A stretch of DNA of 5,236 nt from Burkholderiales bacterium (lineage in GTDB: Bacteria; Pseudomonadota; Gammaproteobacteria; Burkholderiales; Burkholderiaceae_B), in assembly GCA_005788065.1 (NCBI GenBank), contig SXZD01000211.1, positions 1-5,236 on the forward strand, given 5' to 3'. A program made the translations under genes and the position numbers. Position 1 is the first letter of the stretch. The number at the start of each line of letters is the position of its first letter. The notes below the pieces were generated by a model. The model ran no database searches. It had not been told where the DNA came from and saw nothing but the letters and a program-made list of their open reading frames with translations. Shown here piece after piece: positions 1 through 5,236 of this stretch.

Positions 1-2285
1 GCCTGCCCCTGTTCAAGGCACTGTGCGAACGCGAGCGCTGTCCGTTCGCTGTTGTGGGGACGGCAACGGCTAACCGCCAGTTGCGCGTGCTCGACGAGCA
101 GTCGCCCGTGCCGCCCGTGGATATGCCCATGGACGTGTTGCTGGGCAAGCCGCCGCGCATGCAGCGCAATGACAATCGCGTGAAGCTGGAACTGCCCCCC
201 ATCGATGTGGTGGGCATTGAACTGGAGCATGCCATCGACTCTGTGCTGCGTCACCCCACCGTGGCCAGCAAGCGTTTTCTGATCAATATTGGCGATCGTA
301 CCGTTGGCGGATTTACCGCGCGCGACCAGATGGTGGGTCCATGGCAGGTGCCGGTGGCCGATGTGGCCGTTACCCTGGCAGACTATGAAGGCTATGGCGG
401 CGAGGCGATGTCGATGGGTGAGCGCACGCCATTGGCCATCATCAATGCGCCGGCATCTGGCCGTATGGCGGTGGCAGAAGTCATCACCAACCTGATGGCT
501 GCACCGGTTGAAAAACTGGAAGACATCAAGCTGTCGGCCAACTGGATGGCTGCCTGCGGCACGCCGGGGCAGGACGCCGCTTTGTTCGACACAGTCAAAG
601 CCGTTGGCATGGAAATGTGCCCGGCGCTGGGCTTGTCCATTCCGGTGGGCAAAGATTCGCTGTCCATGCGCACGCGTTGGCAGCAGAACGGTGAACAGCG
701 CGAAGTGCTGTCTCCGGTTTCGCTGATTGTTTCTGCATTCGCACGGGTGTCTGATGTGCGCGGCACGTTCACTCCGCAATTGCGCACCGACAAGGGCGAT
801 ACCGCCCTGATCCTCGTGGATCTGGGGCATGGCAAAAACCGTCTCGGCGCATCGGTTTTGGCACAGGTTGTACAACAGATCGGTCACGAGGTGCCCGACA
901 TCGAAGATCCGGAACGTCTGAAGGCGGCCTTCACAGCCCTTAAGCAATTGCGGGCACAGGACCTTGTGTTGGCCTACCACGACCGGTCCGATGGAGGCTT
1001 GTTGGCAACCCTGTGCGAAATGTCGTTTGCCGGGCACTGCGGTATTTCCATCAGTCTGGATATCCTGACCATCGACCCGTATTCGGCTGATTGGGGTGAC
1101 TTCAAGATTCGCCCTGAACAGGTGTCGGTGCAGCGTAACGAGCTGACGCTCAAGGCGCTGTTCAGCGAGGAAGCCGGTTTTGTGATTCAGGTGCCGCAAG
1201 CGCGCCGTACAGAAGCGATGGATATTCTGCGGGCCAATGGTCTTGGCGTTTGCAGCAACATCATCGGCAAGCCCAATGACCGCGATGTCATCGAGTTCTA
1301 TCGCGATGCCAAGAGCATTTTCAGCAAGCCGCGCAAGGCGCTGCAGGCGATTTGGGACGAGACGTCCATGCGCATTGCCAAACTGCGTGACAATCCCGCC
1401 TGTGCGGACGAGGAGCATGCGTATGTGCAGCGTGACGACACAGCGCTGGTGCAGTCGCTGACCTATGACGCAAGTGCTGACGTCGCTGCGCCGTTTATCG
1501 CAAAGGGTGTGCGTCCTCGCATTGCGGTTCTGCGCGAGCAGGGCGTGAATGGGCAGCTTGAAATGGCAGCTGCATTTACGCGCGCGGGCTTTGAAGCCGT
1601 GGATGTACACATGAGCGACCTGTTGTCTGGCCGCCGTTCATTGGCCGACTTCAAGGGCTTTGCTGCTGCCGGTGGCTTCAGCTATGGTGACGTATTGGGT
1701 GCAGGTGAAGGCTGGGCAAAAACCATACGCTACAACGCAAGATTGGCGGATATGTTTGCTGCATTTTTTGCCCGTGGCGATTCATTTGCGCTGGGTGTTT
1801 GCAATGGTTGCCAGATGATGGCCACCCTGTCCGATCTTATTCCGGGTGCGAGCTCCTGGCCGCGTCTGATGCGCAACCGTTCCGAGCAGTATGAGGCACG
1901 TCTCGTGCAGGTCAGGGTAGAGCAGTCGCCCTCGCTGTTTTTGTCCGGCATGGCCGGATCGCTGATGCCCATTGTGGTCGCGCATGGTGAAGGTCGTGCA
2001 GACTTTGCGCGTCAGGGCAATCAGGCTGCGTTGGTATCAAACGGTTTGGTGAGCCTGCGCTATGTACAAGCCAACGGCGAGACGGCTGTCCAGTATCCCG
2101 CAAACCCCAATGGATCGCCGGATGGGCTGGCGGGTTTCACCACGCCGGACGGACGGTTCACCATCATGATGCCGCACCCCGAGCGTGTGTTCCGCAGCGT
2201 GCAGATGTCCTGGCATCCGGATGATGCATCGGAAGATTCGCCGTGGATGCGCATGTTCCGCAATGCGCGGGTGTGGCTCGGATAA
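1..2285 (+). CDS. purL: Phosphoribosylformylglycinamidine (FGAM) synthase, C-terminal part (5' end outside window)
   Basis: PurL converts FGAR, glutamine and ATP to FGAM in the fourth step of de novo purine synthesis, in the cytoplasm. The frame is open from base 3, so the gene starts upstream. About 760 residues are present of a long-form enzyme of roughly 1,300, so the N-terminal PurS-like domain and most of the first AIRS half are missing. Visible in order: the tail of the first AIRS C-domain (LPLFKALCERE), a linker with DVLLGKPPRM, the second AIRS N-domain (IGDRTVGGFTARDQMVGPWQ, KLSANWMAA, PVGKDSLSM), the second AIRS C-domain (AYHDRSDGGLL, FAGHCGI), and a class I glutamine amidotransferase domain from about 1516 (RIAVLREQGVN). 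The glutaminase nucleophile Cys is in GVCNGCQ (codon 1800-1802); its His and Glu are in PHPER (2175-2177, 2181-2183). The chain ends in FRNARVWLG, matching the E. coli C-terminus pattern. No frameshift is seen. Compared from memory with E. coli PurL, there is an extra ~20 residues around 1050-1140. Confidence 0.97.
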   Translation, partial: LPLFKALCERERCPFAVVGTATANRQLRVLDEQSPVPPVDMPMDVLLGKPPRMQRNDNRVKLELPPIDVVGIELEHAIDSVLRHPTVASKRFLINIGDRTVGGFTARDQMVGPWQVPVADVAVTLADYEGYGGEAMSMGERTPLAIINAPASGRMAVAEVITNLMAAPVEKLEDIKLSANWMAACGTPGQDAALFDTVKAVGMEMCPALGLSIPVGKDSLSMRTRWQQNGEQREVLSPVSLIVSAFARVSDVRGTFTPQLRTDKGDTALILVDLGHGKNRLGASVLAQVVQQIGHEVPDIEDPERLKAAFTALKQLRAQDLVLAYHDRSDGGLLATLCEMSFAGHCGISISLDILTIDPYSADWGDFKIRPEQVSVQRNELTLKALFSEEAGFVIQVPQARRTEAMDILRANGLGVCSNIIGKPNDRDVIEFYRDAKSIFSKPRKALQAIWDETSMRIAKLRDNPACADEEHAYVQRDDTALVQSLTYDASADVAAPFIAKGVRPRIAVLREQGVNGQLEMAAAFTRAGFEAVDVHMSDLLSGRRSLADFKGFAAAGGFSYGDVLGAGEGWAKTIRYNARLADMFAAFFARGDSFALGVCNGCQMMATLSDLIPGASSWPRLMRNRSEQYEARLVQVRVEQSPSLFLSGMAGSLMPIVVAHGEGRADFARQGNQAALVSNGLVSLRYVQANGETAVQYPANPNGSPDGLAGFTTPDGRFTIMMPHPERVFRSVQMSWHPDDASEDSPWMRMFRNARVWLG

Positions 2286-2289
2286 GGAT

Positions 2290-2332
2290 GTGACGAGTTG
2301 CTCAGTGACGAGGCGGGTGCCAGTGTGACGGG
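2290..2332 (+). repeat. Three short direct repeats, GTGACG(A/G)G, in the purL-glycosylase gap
   Basis: The octamer GTGACGAG occurs at 2290-2297 and 2305-2312, and a one-mismatch copy GTGACGGG lies at 2325-2332. Start-to-start spacings are 15 and 20 bases. They fill most of the 70-bp gap between purL and the uracil-DNA glycosylase gene. The repeats are seen directly. A role as regulator half-sites is speculative, and coincidence is possible with such short units. No strong stem followed by a T-run is present here, so there is no sign of an intrinsic terminator for purL. Confidence 0.45.
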
Positions 2333-2355
2333 ACGCTTTGTGCAAACGTGATTGA

Positions 2356-3117
2356 ATGGATTTTTATTGCGCTGAGGGGATGGGTTTGCAGGGTTTGTCT
2401 TCAGATGCGTTTGATGTGGGTTGTACGCGCTGCCCGCGCTTGGCCGATTTTCTGGCTGATTGTCGGGCTACGCACCCTGAGCATTTCGGCAGGCCCGTTG
2501 CGCCTTTTGGCGATTTGAATGCCGGGCTGCTGGTGGTCGGGCTGGCGCCCGGTTACAACGGCGCCAATCGCACGGGCAGGCCTTTTACTGGCGATTTTTG
2601 TGGGGATCTGCTGTATTCCACTTTGCATCGCCACGGGTTCGCCAGTGCTGCCCAATCGGTATCGTGCGATGATGGTCTGCAACTGTTCAATTGCCGCGTC
2701 ACCAACGCGGTGAAGTGCGTACCACCGGAAAACAAGCCCACACCGGCAGAAATCAAAACGTGTAATACATTTTTGTCGGTTGAGTTAACTCACTACAGAC
2801 CCAAGGTCATCATTGCGCTGGGTGTCATCGCACACGATGCCGTTCTGATGTCGCTGGGGCTGAAAAAGTCCGCGTACAAATTTGCGCATGGTGCCCGGCA
2901 TGATGTGGGGGTCATAGCGTCGCACGATGCGTCTGCATCCCCGGTCTCGGCTGCTGCGATCAACCTACAACAATTGCCATCCAAGGCCATTTCTACGCCT
3001 ATTGCCTTGCTCGACAGTTATCACGTTTCCCGCTACAACACCCAGACAGGGCGACTGACAGAAGCAATGTTTGATGCGGTCGTCGCGCATGCTGCGCGTC
3101 TGCTGAAAACGGGGTGA
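2356..3117 (+). CDS. udgB: Uracil-DNA glycosylase, family 5 (UDGb type), iron-sulfur enzyme
   Basis: This 253-residue cytoplasmic base-excision-repair enzyme should remove uracil, and probably other deaminated bases, from DNA. Motif 1 at residues 62-80 reads GLAPGYNGANRTGRPFTGD. Ala64 sits where family 4 enzymes have an acidic residue, which is the family 5 hallmark. Cys23/Cys26 (CTRC) and Cys121/Cys136 (14 residues between) form the expected [4Fe-4S] ligand pattern. TNAVKC (Asn117) and the C-terminal motif YHVSRYNTQTGRLT (His223, Asn228) complete the active site. Between residues 183 and 219 the protein is about 25-30 residues longer than I recall for the family, with an Ala/Ser-rich stretch. 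The start is uncertain. ATG 2356 is the earliest possible, because an in-frame TGA lies at 2353-2355, but it lacks a ribosome site. GAGGGG at 2374-2379 abuts ATG 2380 and sits six bases before TTG 2386, so translation may begin at residue 9 or 11; nothing catalytic would be lost. Its stop runs into uvrC. The symbol follows the mycobacterial family 5 name. Confidence 0.93.
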   Translation: MDFYCAEGMGLQGLSSDAFDVGCTRCPRLADFLADCRATHPEHFGRPVAPFGDLNAGLLVVGLAPGYNGANRTGRPFTGDFCGDLLYSTLHRHGFASAAQSVSCDDGLQLFNCRVTNAVKCVPPENKPTPAEIKTCNTFLSVELTHYRPKVIIALGVIAHDAVLMSLGLKKSAYKFAHGARHDVGVIASHDASASPVSAAAINLQQLPSKAISTPIALLDSYHVSRYNTQTGRLTEAMFDAVVAHAARLLKTG

Positions 3118-3118
3118 T
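3110..3118 (+). promoter_or_regulatory. Shine-Dalgarno-like site inside the glycosylase stop, favouring uvrC start at ATG 3123
   Basis: CGGGGTGAT aligns with the extended anti-SD complement GGAGGTGAT with two mismatches, and its last six bases (GGTGAT) match exactly. The core ends at 3114, which leaves eight bases before ATG 3123. ATG 3117 or GTG 3114 would place the start on or inside the site. The site includes the TGA stop of the upstream gene (3115-3117), so ribosomes finishing the glycosylase would be positioned to reinitiate at uvrC. Confidence 0.5.
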
Positions 3119-3122
3119 GCAG

Positions 3123-4967
3123 ATGGCAGACGAGTTTGAGCAGGCGCAGCCGGCATTCAACATACCGGAGTTTCTCTCCAATCTGCCGACCCGGCCTGGC
3201 GTGTATCGCATGATAGGCGAGGGTGGTGCGGTGCTGTATGTGGGCAAGGCGCGCGATCTGAAAAAACGGGTGTCCTCTTATTTTCAGAAGACGCACTCCA
3301 GCCCGCGCATCGCGCACATGGTGGAGCGTATCGAGCGGGTCGACATCACCGTCACGCGGTCAGAGGCAGAAGCGCTACTGCTAGAAAACAATCTCATCAA
3401 GTCGCTCAATCCGCGTTACAACATCCTGTTTCGCGATGACAAGTCCTATCCGTATCTGCGACTGACCGCGCATGAATATCCGCGTGTGGCCTACTATCGC
3501 GGCGCAGTAGACCGCAAGAGCCAGTACTTCGGACCCTATCCGAATGCATGGGCGGTGAAAGAAAGCATACAGATCATCCAGCGCGTGTTTCAGTTGCGCA
3601 ATTGCGAAGACACCGTGTTTGCCCATCGCAGTCGCCCATGTCTGCAAGCGCAGATAGGCCGTTGCAGTGCGCCGTGTGTGGGTCGTATCAGCCCGGATGA
3701 TTATGCGAAAGACGTCAATTCGGCGTCCCGCTTTTTGCGGGGTGAGGCGCAGGATATCCTGAAGGAGTTGGAAGCCCGCATGCTGCAGGCTGCCGATGAA
3801 TTGCGGTTTGAACAGGCTGCGGTGTTTCGCAACCAGATGGCCGCACTGTCCAAGGTTCTGCATCAGCAGAGTGTGGACACCACAGGCGGCGATGAAGATA
3901 CCGACATCATTGCAGTCATCATTCGCAACGGTGGCGTTTGCGTCAATCTGGCCATGGTGCGTGGTGGACGTCATCTGGGAGACCGTCCGATGTTCCCCGA
4001 TGCTGCCATGAATGTGCAGGAACTCAACAGCGACTCCGAAGTACTGGAAGCGTTTTTGTCCCAGCATTATGTCGACAAGGCCTTGCCCGCAACCCTCATC
4101 ATCAATTGCGAACTGGACAACCCGGAACTGCTCATGCTGCTGTCAGAGCAGGCCGGGCGTCGCGTGAATATCGTGCGCCACCCGCAATCCAACCGGCGCC
4201 GCTGGCTGGAGATGGCCGTTGAAAATGCGGAGATGGCGCTGACCCGACGGCTGGCTGAAAAAGGCCATGCGGCATCGCGCACGCGTGCGCTGGCGGACAT
4301 CCTTGAGTTGCCCGAACCGCTGGAAGAACTTCGCATCGAGTGTTTCGACATCAGTCATACAGCTGGGGAGGCCACACAGGCGTCCTGCGTGGTCTTTCAT
4401 CACCACGACATGCAGAACCGGGAGTATCGACGCTATAACATCGAAGACATTACCCCCGGCGACGACTATGCCGCCATGCGGCAGGCGCTGTTGCGGCGCT
4501 ATACCGACGTTGACCCCGAAACCATGCCGCAGCTCGTGCTGATTGACGGCGGCAAAGGGCAGGTGGGCATGGCCCGCGACGTGTTTGATGAACTGGGGTT
4601 GGATATCGGGTTGCTGGTGGGTGTGCGCAAGGGCGAGAACCGCAAGGTGGGACTGGAGACGCTGGTGTTTGCGGATGGACGAGCCGAGCTTGAACTCGGC
4701 CCGACACATCCGGCACTGATGCTGGTGGCGCAGATTCGGGATGAAGCGCACCGCTTTGCCATCACCGGCATGCGCGCGAAACGGGGTAAGGCACGGTTGG
4801 TGTCACAGCTCGATGAAATCGAGGGTATCGGTGCCAAACGTAAACAAAAGTTGATGGCGCGTTTTGGTGGTTTGCGTGGTATCAAAGCTGCAAGTGTAGA
4901 AGACCTTGCCTCTGTTGAGGGTATTTCACAGATGCTGGCCGAGGAAATTTACCGACGCCTGCATTGA
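3123..4967 (+). CDS. uvrC: UvrABC excinuclease subunit C (UvrC)
   Basis: UvrC makes the 3' and then the 5' incision around bulky DNA lesions bound by UvrB in nucleotide excision repair. From ATG 3123 it has 614 residues, close to the 610 of E. coli. Domains in order: GIY-YIG nuclease for the 3' cut (GVY 26-28, YVGK 39-42, Arg49, metal-binding Glu88, Asn100); a four-cysteine cluster, Cys161/173/181/185, with the same 12-8-4 spacing as the [4Fe-4S] ligands of E. coli UvrC; a UVR helix pair that binds UvrB (about 211-246, with LRFEQAAVFRNQM); an RNase H-like nuclease for the 5' cut (Asp409 in ECFDISH, Asp447/448 in PGDDYAAMR, Asp475 in LIDGGKGQ, His543 in RDEAHRF); and tandem helix-hairpin-helix motifs (about 563-614, EIEGIGAKRKQ and SVEGISQMLAEEI). 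All key residues are present. In-frame starts at GTG 3114 and ATG 3117 are possible and would overlap the preceding stop. pgsA follows 40 bp downstream. Confidence 0.98.
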   Translation: MADEFEQAQPAFNIPEFLSNLPTRPGVYRMIGEGGAVLYVGKARDLKKRVSSYFQKTHSSPRIAHMVERIERVDITVTRSEAEALLLENNLIKSLNPRYNILFRDDKSYPYLRLTAHEYPRVAYYRGAVDRKSQYFGPYPNAWAVKESIQIIQRVFQLRNCEDTVFAHRSRPCLQAQIGRCSAPCVGRISPDDYAKDVNSASRFLRGEAQDILKELEARMLQAADELRFEQAAVFRNQMAALSKVLHQQSVDTTGGDEDTDIIAVIIRNGGVCVNLAMVRGGRHLGDRPMFPDAAMNVQELNSDSEVLEAFLSQHYVDKALPATLIINCELDNPELLMLLSEQAGRRVNIVRHPQSNRRRWLEMAVENAEMALTRRLAEKGHAASRTRALADILELPEPLEELRIECFDISHTAGEATQASCVVFHHHDMQNREYRRYNIEDITPGDDYAAMRQALLRRYTDVDPETMPQLVLIDGGKGQVGMARDVFDELGLDIGLLVGVRKGENRKVGLETLVFADGRAELELGPTHPALMLVAQIRDEAHRFAITGMRAKRGKARLVSQLDEIEGIGAKRKQKLMARFGGLRGIKAASVEDLASVEGISQMLAEEIYRRLH

Positions 4968-5007
4968 TGGGTTATATTTCCGGTAACAAAAACAAAAGAC
5001 TTTCGAC

Positions 5008-5236
5008 ATGCCCATGAACCTCCCCATGTTGCTGACATGGGTTCGCATCGTGTTGATACCGTTGGTGGTTGGGCTGTTTCTCGTGCCCGACTCGCTGGTG
5101 AGCATGCCCGTCAAAAATCTGCTGGGTACCTGGGTGTTCGTGGGCGCTGCGGTCACAGATGCGTTTGACGGCTATCTGGCCCGGCGCTGGAACCAGACCT
5201 CAGCTTTCGGTGCTTTCCTCGACCCGGTGGCAGACA
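5008..5236 (+). CDS. pgsA: CDP-diacylglycerol--glycerol-3-phosphate 3-phosphatidyltransferase, N-terminal part (3' end outside window)
   Basis: PgsA is an inner-membrane enzyme that joins CDP-diacylglycerol and glycerol-3-phosphate to give phosphatidylglycerol phosphate, the committed step to phosphatidylglycerol and cardiolipin. Only the first 76 codons are in the window. They begin MPMNLPMLLTWVRIVLIP, which aligns without gaps to the E. coli start MQFNIPTLLT, supporting ATG 5008 over ATG 5014. Two hydrophobic segments are visible, at about residues 8-27 and 36-50. The full CDP-alcohol phosphotransferase signature is present just before the edge: Asp51, Asp54-Gly55, Ala58-Arg59, Gly68, Asp72 and Asp76, in the DGxxAR-x8-GxxxDxxxD arrangement. 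The ARRWNQ and FGAFLDPVAD stretches are typical of proteobacterial PgsA. No clear Shine-Dalgarno precedes either ATG; the leader is A-rich. The gene lies 40 bp after uvrC, the same order as in E. coli, so it may be co-transcribed with it. Confidence 0.95.
   Translation, partial: MPMNLPMLLTWVRIVLIPLVVGLFLVPDSLVSMPVKNLLGTWVFVGAAVTDAFDGYLARRWNQTSAFGAFLDPVAD

Noticed and set aside
2781..2792. Perfect 12-bp palindrome TGAGTTAACTCA inside the glycosylase gene.
   Set aside because: A perfect 12-bp palindrome is expected about once in 5 kb by chance (1 in 4,096 positions). It lies within coding sequence and does not extend beyond the 12 bases.
3114..3122. GTG 3114 or ATG 3117 as the uvrC start.
   Set aside because: Both are in frame and possible, but each starts on top of the best ribosome-site match. 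ATG 3123 has the better spacing. The difference is only two or three residues with no domain affected.
3381..4067. Long open frame on the - strand inside uvrC (228 codons).
   Set aside because: It lies wholly antisense to a complete uvrC whose catalytic residues are all present, it has no recognisable domain, and long antisense frames are expected in G+C-rich coding DNA. The similar - strand frames at 4143-4751 (202 codons, in uvrC) and 392-835 (147 codons, in purL) are rejected for the same reason.
4948..4978. Possible sigma-70 promoter for pgsA: TTTACC and TATATT separated by 19 bases.
   Set aside because: The -35 element matches only 4 of 6 consensus bases, the spacer is longer than ideal, and it overlaps the end of uvrC. 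It is too weak to call without transcript data, though it remains the best candidate if pgsA has its own promoter.
4971..4987. GTTA...TAAC inverted repeat followed by an A-rich run after uvrC, considered as a terminator.
   Set aside because: The stem is only four mostly A-T pairs and the following run is A-rich, not T-rich, on the + strand, so it does not look like an intrinsic terminator in the direction of transcription.
1..5236. Search for a novel defence, mobile or secondary-metabolism system.
   Set aside because: All but about 110 bases belong to four recognisable housekeeping genes in intact frames, with no insertion, attachment site, repeat array or foreign-looking segment.

Overview
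This window looks like ordinary chromosomal DNA from a Gram-negative proteobacterium, most probably a betaproteobacterium (Burkholderiales, Alcaligenaceae-like). That placement is an inference from protein character: a single-chain 'long' PurL with an extra segment before its LTLKALF stretch, a UvrC that resembles beta/gammaproteobacterial versions throughout, and uvrC next to pgsA. The DNA is moderately G+C-rich and densely coding. All four genes are on the + strand, and I see no mobile element, RNA gene, CRISPR array or phage gene.

Layout: (1) The 3' part of purL, entering from the left edge in frame from base 3 and ending at 2285. It encodes the C-terminal ~760 residues of FGAM synthase, including the whole glutaminase domain. 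(2) A 70-bp gap with three near-identical GTGACG(A/G)G repeats and no convincing terminator. (3) A family 5 (UDGb-type) iron-sulfur uracil-DNA glycosylase, 2356-3117. (4) uvrC, whose start region overlaps or abuts the glycosylase stop; the preferred start is the ATG at 3123, ending at 4967. (5) A 40-bp gap. (6) The 5' end of pgsA from 5008, cut by the right edge after its catalytic motif.

Functionally, purL stands apart (purine biosynthesis). The middle pair joins two DNA-repair routes: base excision of uracil or deaminated bases, and nucleotide excision repair by UvrABC. Both of these proteins carry four-cysteine patterns expected to hold a [4Fe-4S] cluster, and the gene junction suggests translational coupling. 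pgsA (phosphatidylglycerol synthesis) follows uvrC, as it does in E. coli. I found no undescribed system. The points most worth a second look are the tight glycosylase-uvrC junction, an unusual ~25-30 residue Ala/Ser-rich insertion in the glycosylase just before its active-site His motif, and the small direct repeats upstream of the glycosylase gene.
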